Assembly (NCBI GenBank): GCA_943704525.1
Contig: CALSCQ010001134.1
Coordinates: forward strand, 1-49,278
DNA from: Pigoraptor vietnamica
Taxonomy: Eukaryota > Opisthokonta > Filasterea
Reading direction: 5' to 3'
DNA length: 49,278 nucleotides
The translations under genes were made by a program, and so were the position numbers. Shown here in pieces: positions 24,901 to 34,792 of the stretch (the stretch's first letter is position 1; the number at the start of each line of letters is the position of its first letter). A model generated the notes under the pieces. It searched no databases and had not been told where the DNA came from. It was given only the letters and a program-made list of their open reading frames with translations.

Positions 24901-27900
24901 TCGGCCGTGCCGAGGGCTGCATCAAGGCGCTCCGCCGCACCCGCGAGAAGGGGGCCGGCGGACGACCCCGGAACGGCCGATTGCATGTCGCGCAAAAAGC
25001 GCCGAAAGTCCTTCCGCATCCAACGCCAGCACACGCGCACGGCCACAACGCCCTCCGCGGGGGGGACGACCGCGGCGGCATCCCAGAGCGCGTCTCGCAA
25101 GCGGCACATGTGGGAAGATGCGCGAAGGAGCGCGAGCGAGGGACGCGCGGACACCGAGAGCGCGGCTTCGTCCACGATAGCGTCAAACGCAGAGAAGTAC
25201 GGGTGCAGCCACGCCGCCGCCGGGCTGGACACCTGCGCGCGGTCGTAGCCCTCTGCGTAGCAGCAGTGCGACTGCTGCGCAAGTGAAAGGGAAGGCACCG
25301 GCCGTCCGCGCGAGGCGGCGTAGGCATTGGCCTCCAGCGCACTTCGGGCGGCACGCGACGCAGCGAGAGAGAGTCGGAGGAAAGACGCGTCGAAGGCGTC
25401 CGCGGCCGAACCGACGTCGGGCGAAGCGCGCAAACGCGTCATGCGCGAAAACTGCGGCGCCTCGCTGAGGTCGAGCGGCAGGTCGGCCAGGTTCGCGCTT
25501 GCGTTGCCGACGACCGCAAACAGCGACGCCCGCGCCGCAAATACTTCGGCCGTCAGAGGGTGCGTGAAGAGGGTACGCAGCGTGGCCAGTGCTCCGCCGA
25601 CGTCTGACGAGGCGAAGGGAGCCACAGACGCCAGCCATCCGAGTCGCTTCTCCACCCACGCACAGCGGAGGGCCCAGTCGGCCGGCGTTGCCCTTTCGAC
25701 AAAGTGCCTCAGCGCATGCTTGAGCCACCGCGCGAGCGTTTCCACGTCCTGCGCAGATCCATCGCCGTGAACACGCGAAAGCGCACCAAACGCGGCGGCG
25801 AGCTGCGCGGGCGCGAGCGCAAACGTGAGGTCACTCAGTGGCACGCGACCGCACGATGCGAACGACGCCATCACAGCACGCGACGCGTCCGAGCCGACAA
25901 CCCCGGCACTCGATGCCAGCTGCAGCGCTGCGTGCAGAGCAAAGAGGCCGTCGCCCTCTATCGAAACCGCCAGCGCATCGTCACCAATGGCCCCAAACGA
26001 CCCGCGCGGCCACACACCCGCCTCGACCACTTCGCCGGGAAAGAGCGATGCCGCTGCCGAAGTCACGTGGGCGCGGAGAGTCTCACGGGCGCGCGCAGAG
26101 CGGCAAGAGCGGACGTACGCCTCTTCAACCGCGCATGCCAGGCTCTGCCGCATCGATTGGCCGCGCTCCAACTCGTCCCTGGCCACGTCCGCGGCGTCCA
26201 AAAACTCGCGCATCGACAGCGGGTGGTCGGCGGCACCCGGCGTCGCCTGCGCCGAGGCATGGAACGACGCCAGCGCACGCGACACCTCGCCGCCAGCAAG
26301 TCCGTGTCGGGCGCACAGCACGCGCAGGTCACGTGAGGCGCTCGCGGGGACGTCGCCAAAGCACAGCTCGATGCCGCGGTTGCGCATCGCGCGGCTAATG
26401 TCGCCGTTTCGCGGGTCCATTGCCATAAAGATGCGGAAGTTCGGGTGCGGCCGAACAGCGCGAACGGCGCCGTCGACGACGCCGCTCTCCGAGAGCGAGA
26501 GGACGCCGTCCTTCTCAAGCAGCGGATTGAGGCGGTCGAGCACCGACGCCGGGCACAGGTTAGCGTTGTCGATGAGCACCCAGTCGCCCCTCTCCAGCGC
26601 ACCCACGAGCAGGCCGTCAACCCACTCGAACGATCCCACGCGCGCACTCGACGTCTCTGCGCACATGCCGGCAAGCGCGTCCAGCTTGTCGTCAATCTCT
26701 GCAGGCACGGCCTTGCCAAGCCCAGCGCCGACAGCCACTGCATTCAGGGCTGACACGCACGCGCGCAGCTCCGACACCACCGCAAACCGGTCCCCGTTGG
26801 GTGCCGACAGGAGTGCACGGGTGCGAGCGAGGCGTCCCTGCACGTCGCCGAGCGCGGCCACAACCTGAAGCCGGGATGCCGGCGCGGTCGACAGCACGCG
26901 GGCGATCGCTGCATCCGACGCCTGCGCGGCCACGCGCGAAATCGCAGTGGCGAGCTCTTGCGCGTGGCGGTCGACGTCAAACTGCTCAAAGCCGCCCAAG
27001 AGCTCGGTCGTGTCGACGCCGGGGTTCATCGCAAATTCGCGGAGCGTGTTGCCGGTGAGGCGCGCGAGCAGGCGGACGATCGACCGCTTGCCGGCGCCCG
27101 AAGGCCCGACGAGCAGCGCCATCCACCCGAGCGACACGCAGTGCATGAGCGACTCGAGCGCGGGAAGCTGGCAGTGCAGCACGTCCCACTCGCCGCCGGC
27201 AGAATCCCCGCCAGGAAGAAGCGTGCGCTGGCGACAGAGAGTCGCGGTGCCGAGCTCTACCGTCGTCCGTCGCACAACGAGACGGGACGATGAGGCCGAG
27301 GCACGCGACGCGGCTCCCCCACCCAACGCAGCATCAAAGAGGCGGCGGACGCACGCGCGGTCCTCCTCCGTGCGCATGCGCTGGAGGTACAGCACGTCCA
27401 AAAACTGCGACGGGTTCCACGTTCCCTCCGCCTGCGACGCGACCATGGCGTCACACCACCGCGACACGTCACGAAGGTTGAACTCCCACGGCGCGCCCCT
27501 GCGACCAAAGGACCCCTTGACCATCGTTTCCTCGTGCAGACGCGCATTGAAAGAGACCATGCGCGCGAGGAGAGGGCGCGGAATTGAGGGGTACATGGTC
27601 GTCGCAATCCACTCGAGGTCGGCGTCCGTCAGAGCGTCCACGTACACTTGCGTGAAGCGGTTGAGGAAGGACTTTGGGAGTCCCTTTCGCCCGCCGCCCT
27701 GCTGCGTGGGGTTCTGGCACGCAAACACGCGAAACGACGCGCCGCACTCGAACGTCCTGTCCAGTTCGGGGATGTACACCGTCCCTCTGTGGTCCAGACA
27801 CGCGTTGAGGCCCTCCAGGACGCTCTGCTGGGCGAGGTTGAGCTCGTCCAAGAGCACCCACACGCCCGCGCGCATCGCCCGAAGGAACGGCCCGTCGCGC

Positions 27901-30900
27901 CACGCAAACTCGCCACCCTTGCCGCCCTCGACGGGGAGGTCGGAACCAAAGAGATCCATGACGTCCGTCTGGTCGCTGAGGTTGATGCGCACGATGGGGT
28001 ACCCTGCGGCCGCAGCGAGCGCCGTCACGAGGCTGGTCTTGCCGACGCCGGGCGAACCCTCGAGAAGAATGGGACGGCGCAGCTGCATGCCGCGCAGGAC
28101 CCGCTGCAGGTTGCGGCACGTGGTGGGCGCCTGCAGTGCAAAGCGCGGGTCGCTCGGATGCGTCCCCTTGGGAAGGAGGAAGGGGTGCACGCCGAAAGCG
28201 TCGTCGGTCGACACGATCGAGAGCACGTGCGGCTGCGCGTGCGCACCCGAGTGATCGGCGAAGGTGAGCTCCGGAAACCCCTGCGCAAACGCGGCGCGGA
28301 AAGGCGCCGGAGTGCGCGCGTAGAACCACTCGAGGGCAACGCGACGACGTGCGACAGAGTCCCCGCCAGCATTGTTGCCGGCACCGAGACCGTCCAAGAA
28401 CACGAGGCATGCGCCGTGCACGAGCGCGACGTGGGCACCGAGGGACGCTTCCATGCTGTTAACAAAGCGCACCCACGACAGGTAGTCGCGGAGGCTGACA
28501 ATCGTGCGCGGCGCAACCTCCGCCCGAAACCACGCCACAAAGTCCAGCATCACGTCCGCGCACGCCTCCGCCGCAGCCGGCGACGCGAAATTCCCGACAA
28601 GCACCTGCCGCAGGTCGCCTCGGTCGTCCGTCGTGGGCACCCAAACCTCCGTGAAGCGGTTGCGCAGCGCGGGCGACAGCTCCTTCTTCCCAAAGTCGCC
28701 GCCCGGGTTCATCGTGGCCGCAATGCGGAATGCGTCGTGCGCGACAATTTCCTCGTCCCCCGACGCGCCCTTCTCCGCGAGGACGAGCAGCCGCGCGGGC
28801 TCGAGCACCGAGTTGAGGCGCTCCAGCACCGAGTCGTCCGCGAGGGATATCTCATCGATCAGCAGAATGTCCCCGGCGCGCATCGCCTGCACAAGGGGGC
28901 CGTCGACCCACGAGAAGAGCGCGCGAAATTCGGCCAACAGGGCGTCTATCCGCGCGCATAGTGCCAGCACGCCCTCTGACGCGCCCCCGCGGCGCACGTG
29001 CGGCGCTTCTCGCTCGTACATCGCAATCCTGTCACCGAGCGATCCCTCGCCGCCGTCCGCGCCAGACGCACCGCCGTCCACAGCCATAGCCTCGCCCGCC
29101 CCGGATGCGCCACGCACGAGCTGTGAGAACTCGGCGAGGGCCGCGTCGAGTGCACTGCCGACGGCGTCCTTGCCGCGCGACGGGCGGAGGCCGCCCAAAA
29201 AGTCCGCCGTTTCGGTGTGCTGGTGGCAGTTGACAATGTGCAGCCGCTTGCCCGTAAGCGCCGCAAATAGCTGGAAGACAGTGGTCTTGCCGCACCCCGT
29301 CTCGCCGACAAGCAGCACGGGCTCCTTGTGCGCCAGGCACCGCTCCACCAGCGCAAACAGCCGACAGAACCCCCGCGTCCATACAATCCCGCGAAACTCG
29401 TCGCCGAGCGGCGACCCATCCGCACACACGCCCTCGCGCGCGCACCGGTACAGCGCCGAGCCCTCGCAGCTGTACAGGCGACCCGGATCGACGGCCACCT
29501 TGACGTGCTTCTCGAGTGCCGCGCGCACGACGTCGGCCTCGTCCGCCTTCCGCACGCGCTCTGCGAGGAGACGATATCCGTCCGCCGCCAGCTCGTCGTA
29601 GCTCTGCGGGTGCCTGTTGGCCCAGCGGAAGAGGTCTCGGAGGGTGATGAACCCGTGCTTTCCCGCGAAAAGGCGCGCGCCGCTGCGACGCACTTGAAGC
29701 TCGCGCATGACGTCGACGAGGCGTTTGCAGTACGAGGGGGGAATGGCGCAGCGGCACTCGAGGATCGTCTGTAGCTCGTCCTCGGGAATTTCGTCAAAGT
29801 GGAGCTCGACAAAGCGGTTTCGAAACGCGCGCGAGAGGACCTTCCTGCCGCCGTACGCGCCCGGCGGGTTCTGCGTCGCAAAGAGCATAAAGTGCGGGTG
29901 CGGGTGCACGCGCTCGCCCGTTTCCGGAATCAGCAGCTCGCGGTTGTCGTCCAGCAGCCGGTTGAGCGCCTCGAGGACGTCCGTCGGCGCGAGGTTCAGC
30001 TCGTCGAGCACAAGCCAGTGGCCCTTTCGCACGGCCTCCACGAGAATGCCCTCGCGGAACGCAAGCCGTCCCATTGCATCCGACGCATACGAACCGAGGT
30101 ACTCCTGGAGGTCCGTGTGCTCGTGGTTGTTGACGCGCACAAACTTGTGTCCCGTCGCGCGCGCGAGGTATTCCACCATGCTCGTCTTGCCCGCCGACGT
30201 CGGCCCCTGCAGCAGAACGGGATGGCGGCGCGTAACGGCCGCCCGCGCGATGTTACGAAGGTTGTCGCGGATCGAGGGAGTCAGAATGTAGCTGCCGTCG
30301 CCGGCGTTGGGGACGCCACGCTCGTCTGCACCTAGCGTCGCCGCATCGCCCAAAGCCTCCAGCCAGAACGACTCGAACAGCACGTGCTCGGAGGAGGGCC
30401 GCTGCGGCACCCGTCGGACGAGCGCATCCCCTTGCGCCCCCTGCGGCACGCCCACGGCTGTACGGATGAGCGCGACGATCCGCGGCTGGCACTTGCGCGC
30501 GAGCGGTGTCACAAAGCCCATGCAAAGCCCCTCGTAAACGGCGCGCTGCACGCCGTACTGCGCCGCAATTGCGCGCGAGAAGGCAAGCGACCGGCAGAGC
30601 GTGCGCAGCGAGTAGTGCGGGCGCTGGCCCGCCCCGTCCACGAGTAGCCCCGACGCACTTTCTTTGCGGGCGCCCAGGTAGAAGTCGACGACGGCATCAG
30701 CAACGGACCGCTGGCCACCGGCGCCGCCGGCAGACGACTGGGGAAGGTACGCCTCCACCACGCCCCTCAGGTCGTCGCGTCCAGACAGCTCGTCGACGTA
30801 AATTTCCGTCATGCGGCTGCGAAGGCCCATGGGAAGGTCGCGCTTTCCGACGTCCGTGGCCGGGTTCATGCACGCAAAGAGGCGGAACGACGGGTGTCGC

Positions 30901-33548
30901 GGGACGGGGCGAAGCTCTCCCTTGTCCGTCAGCACGATCGACCCCGTGGGACTCTCGAGTAGGCCGTTGAGCGACTCGAGCGTGTCGGGATTGGCGAGGT
31001 TGATCTCGTCGAGAAGTATCCACTCGCCCTGTCGCACAGCGCGGACGAGCGCGCCCTCCACAAAGTCAAACGCCATCTCCCCGCCGCGCGTGCGCTGGGC
31101 GTCGAAGCGCGCCACTCCCGCGGAGAAGCGCGCCCACTGCTCGTCAATCTCGGGGGGGATGCCCGACGAGGGCGCGGTGGACCCCGAAGCCACCGCCGCA
31201 TCCGCCGGTGCGCGCACGCGGCGCCGCTCGACCATCTGCAGTGCGTTGCCGAACAGCGTCGACAGCTTGTCCCACCGCTTAGCGTTGAAGGCCTCGCGCA
31301 CCTTCGCGAGGAAGGACGCGTTCGCCTTGCGCGAGAACGTCTGTCCGAAGAGCGAGTCGAACTGTTCGACGAGCGGTCCGCACACAGTCCCGACGTCCAC
31401 GGGACGAAAGCCGCCAAAGAGGTCCGCGCTGTCGCTCTGCTGGCTCATGTTGAGCACGGACAGCCGCACGCCCAGCATATCCGCGACGTGCTGCACGGCC
31501 GTCGTCTTGCCCGTCCCCGTCTCGCCGACGAGAAGCACGGGCTCGCACATGCGCACGGCCACCGCAATCTGCTCCATCAGCAGCAAAACGGGACGCGTCG
31601 GCGCAAACTGCGTCTCCTCCGACGACGCGCGCCCACGGCCCGTCAGACGCTCCGAGGCAGGCACGCCAGGCAGCGCCACGCGTCCGATCACGTGACCGCC
31701 CTGCACCTTCTGGACGCCCGGCCGGTACACTTCCAGGTACTGCTGCACGCGAGCGTCAGAGAGGCCCAGCGCAGCGCCGATCGTCCGCGTGAGCGTGGCG
31801 CGTGAGGCGGCGTCGGGAACGCCCGCGCAGAAGCAATCGACGGCCTCCGCAAAGAACTCTTCCTTCAGCGCCGCAAAGTCCAGACCGCCCCCACCAGCAT
31901 TCGCACACAGCATGCTAGACCGGCTGCACCACCGCAGCAGTTCGCGCGCGGAGAGGACGCGGCCAGCGCGCAGCTCTGACACGGCCGCCGCTGCGCGCAC
32001 GTAGACCGAAACCATGTCGTGCGCAACGGGCACGAGCGCCGCGTGCCGCGTCGACACAATCTCGGTAAGCTCGGCGACCGTCGGAGCCTCCACCGCGACG
32101 CGGTTCCACAGCCCGGCCAGCACGCCGCCAGCCGCGCCGCCTCCCTTTCGCGGGGCACCGTTGGGCAAGAGAGACTGCGTTGCGAAGAGGCGAAAGTCCG
32201 GCGCCGCATCGACCGTCTCGCCGCGACCCGCCACAAACAGGCGCCTCCGCTCAAGCAGGGGCGCAAGCACAGAGAGAACGTCCGGCGGCGCCAGGTCGGC
32301 GTCCTCGAGGAGCAGCCAGCAGCCCTCTCGCGCGGCACGCAGCAGCGCACCCGCCTGCCACGCAAATTCGCCCGGCGTGTCACCGCAGACGTACGTCCCG
32401 AGGAGCACCTTGCCGTCGCTCTGATCGCCCAAATGGATGCGCACAAGCCGCTCTTCGTTGCCCGTCATGCGAGCGAGCTCGACGACCAGCGACGTCTTCC
32501 CTGCACCGGTGGGACCCTCCAGCAGCGCCGGCCGTCGCAGCGAAACGGCGCGCGCAAGGGAGCTGAGACTCCGCGACGTCGTCGCCGTACGCACAAGGGT
32601 GCCGCTCGACGCCGAATTGGACGCCGAGGCGCTGGGCCGCATCAACAGATGAGGCGCGTAGAGAAGCACACCGCACGCGTCCACGACAGACGACATCAGG
32701 TCGGCGGCCGTGATCGCATCCTCGTCCCCCGCACTGACGTCGCTCGGTGCGCTGTCGCCACTCTGCGCGGCGAGAACGGCCTGTTCCAGAGCCCTCTCGT
32801 CGTCGCGTTGAAGATGCAAGAGGCGCAGCGAGAGGGCGACGTCCTCGGGAACCCGCTCGCCGGTCAACGGAGAGCACATGACGTAGGCGTCCTCAAACGC
32901 TGCGCGGGCGTCCGCGGCCAAGCCCATCGCGTCGCACACGCACTGTGCCGCATACCAGCGGATGTCGGCGGCCGGGTGTGCGAGCAGCTCGCTGAAGGGA
33001 GACCAGTCCCAACGCGAGACGACGGCCGCGCCCGCCTCCGTCCGGCGGAGACGATGCGACGTGCGACACACGAGCAAGAGAACCTCCTCAGGCAGCGAAA
33101 GCACGGCGGACGCCGACTGCCCTTGACGCCGCGTGGCGGCAATGCGCTCGAAAGGCGGGGGATGCGTCGCAAGGTAGCGATCCAGAACCGCCGAGGCACC
33201 CGACGAGAACGAGGCCATGCACACGAGCGCCGCACACGCGCACTCGTGACGGGCCAAATCAAGCTGCGATGCGGCACTCGGCTGCGCAACGGACGCCGCG
33301 ATTCGCGCCGCGAGGTCGGGCAAGAGAGGTCGAAAGCACGCGCACACGGCAAAGGTGAGCGCGGGATCGAGGGCTGTCTCAGCCAGCAACACCAGCAGGC
33401 GATTTCGCCATTGCGACCGCGCGACGGCAGTGCCTGCGCCTTCAACCCCATCGGAATGAAGAAGCGCGCGCAGGCCCTCCGGCACTCGCTCGTCATTCGC
33501 CTCGACGAACCCCGCGAGGGCCGCGCGCCACGCAAACGCAAAGCGCAT
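15992..33548 (-). CDS. MDN1: Midasin, dynein-like AAA+ ribosome-assembly ATPase
   Basis: Midasin (Rea1) pulls assembly factors Ytm1 and Rsa4 off pre-60S particles in the nucleolus and nucleoplasm. Three exons on the minus strand, 33548-21226, 20987-18699 and 18554-15992, give about 5,724 aa (human 5,596). Exon 1 alone is 12.3 kb. Six AAA+ modules are marked by Walker A loops: GPTGAGKTS (~344), GETGTGKTT (~673), GPTSAGKTS (~1114), GETGCGKTT (~1416), GSPGVGKTS (~1833) and GPSGAGKRS (~2149). Matching Walker B stretches include LLDEINLANPDTLESLN. A long helical linker follows. A Glu/Asp-rich region (~4500-5400) flanks intron 2, whose product after splicing reads QKKADVVDEKMWGED. The C-terminal MIDAS domain carries DDSTSM (~5520), then CSFGESVRVLHPFG, and the protein ends AASDE. 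AAA6 has Arg where Walker A normally has Thr/Ser. ATG 33548 is the first Met of the frame. Confidence 0.97.
18620..18686. repeat. CA/CAAA-rich tract in midasin intron 2
   Basis: CACACA then (CAAA)n in the 144-base intron 18555-18698, which is a multiple of three and lacks in-frame stops. Confidence 0.75.
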
Positions 33549-33981
33549 CTTTTTTTCCTTGTCGCCGTGCTCAGCCTACGGCATTTCAAACGAAGAAGAC
33601 GCGATCCATCGACGCAAGCACCAGTCGCACACTCTTTCTTATTTTTTTTTTCTTCTGCGTATGCGAGAGTGCGTGCGTGCGTGCGTGAATCTTCTCTTCA
33701 CGAGAGCGTATGTGCGTGCGCATTTCGTGTCATTTTTGTTACTCCCACCACGTGCTGACTTGATTGCGACGCTCCAGTTGAATTCAGGGTGGGGGTTAGG
33801 TGAGCCTGAGATGCTGTACATCCGGGACAGCGACCGCCAACCGGCTTTCGTTTGATACAAACCTGAGCGTGCAGTGGTACTGACAGTACCCTGGCGCCTG
33901 ACCGTGACTGTACAAATCAGACTGAAATGCTGCCTAGCTCAACTGTCCCATGCCAGTTGCATCACACACTGACAACTGCCG

Positions 33982-34348
33982 GGCCGGCCGCAGCGGGGCC
34001 ACTGGGACGGCTGATCAGCCACACGGTTCACCGGCCGGTGGCAGCCGGGTGTGACTGTTCAGTCCCAAGTCGCCGTGGTATAAACTGATTCACTGTAGTT
34101 GCAGGCAGTTTCGGTTTCAGTCCTAAGTCCATTCTGCGCCGGCGGCTCGAAACATGGAAGCCGGCCGGCCATTGGTGGCCAGACCGGCTGCATCCGACTC
34201 GGAGTCAGCAGTCAGCTCGCCACTGACTGGGCGCCGCCGGCCGGCACCGGCAGTCCCGGCCGGCGGTGTGCACTGCCGCAATAGAGCCGTAGTGAGCTGA
34301 GTCAGTCAGCTCGCCACTGTGAGGTGCCGCACGCGCAGTCCCGGCCGG
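33982..34348. repeat. Cluster of CCGGCCGG/GGCCGGCC palindromes
   Basis: Eight-base palindromes lie at 33982-33989, 34031-34038, 34161-34170 (overlapping pair), 34237-34244, 34256-34263 and 34341-34348. I noticed no comparable cluster elsewhere in the window. Confidence 0.8.
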
Positions 34349-34395
34349 CGCCGGTCGGTCAGTGCCGGCACTGACAATAGAGTAGTGAGAAATCA
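34209..34395. repeat. Imperfect tandem duplication, ~94-bp unit
   Basis: CAGTCAGCTCGCCACTG occurs at 34209 and 34303. Each is followed by CAGTCCCGGCCGGCG and then by CAATAGAG...GTAGTGAG. The units differ by small indels. It sits inside the palindrome cluster. Confidence 0.8.
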
Positions 34396-34616
34396 GTGAA
34401 CTGAAACTGATAATAAGTCGAGATAAGAGAATGGAAACACATGTAAAAGGCACGTTCTGGAATTCCAGTCACAGTTGGCAGATCACTACCGTACTGAGGC
34501 CGGTCAGTTGCTGAGCCGTCTTGCGCTCATACAATTTTAGTACATGAATAATGAAAAAAAATGAAAATGAAAAAATGAAAAAATTCCACGAACGAACACT
34601 CACACACCGACGCGGA

Positions 34617-34625
34617 TATATAAAA
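34617..34625 (+). promoter_or_regulatory. TATA box of the nuclease-kinase gene
   Basis: GGATATATAAAAGCCC is a near-consensus TATA box, 168-176 bases upstream of the ATG and about 70 bases before a possible 5'-UTR intron. It is one of only two strong TATA boxes noticed in the window. Confidence 0.65.
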
Positions 34626-34696
34626 GCCCTCCACGTCCTGATTGACTCTCTCGAGTGCAACCCGGCGAACACTGGCGCCTGCCGCGTTTGACACTG

Positions 34697-34753
34697 GTGA
34701 GTGACGCTGGTGAGTGCACTGTGCTTTCGTTTGACCGTTACTTTTTCTTGCAG
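34697..34753 (+). other. Possible 5'-UTR intron with twin donors
   Basis: CTGGTGAGTGACGCTGGTGAGTG gives two identical donors at 34697 and 34710. A pyrimidine tract and TTGCAG acceptor follow at 34748-34753. The intron would be 57 or 44 bases, all in the leader, leaving the coding part intronless. Confidence 0.5.
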
Positions 34754-34792
34754 TTACTATCAGACTATCCCCTCGGCGCAATTTCCTCGAGA

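Larger units (their letters stand above)
33549..34616. other. Repeat-rich spacer between midasin and the kinase gene
   Basis: About 1.07 kb. The left 250 bases are midasin 5' flank with a T-rich run near 33640. From about 33860 the sequence changes: words such as CAGTC, CACTG and CCGGCCGG recur in both orientations, and 34360-34600 is AT-rich (GAAAATGAAAAAATGAAAAAA). No coding gene seen. It may be promoter, a decayed element or both. Confidence 0.55.

Noticed and set aside
32019-33758. Plus-strand open frame of about 580 codons opposite midasin AAA1
   Set aside because: Antisense shadow of a GC-rich coding exon; Arg-rich with no recognisable motif.
33860-34400. DNA transposon with terminal inverted repeats around the kinase gene
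   Set aside because: I searched the flanks by eye for matching inverted ends or a target-site duplication and found none; only internal repeats are certain.
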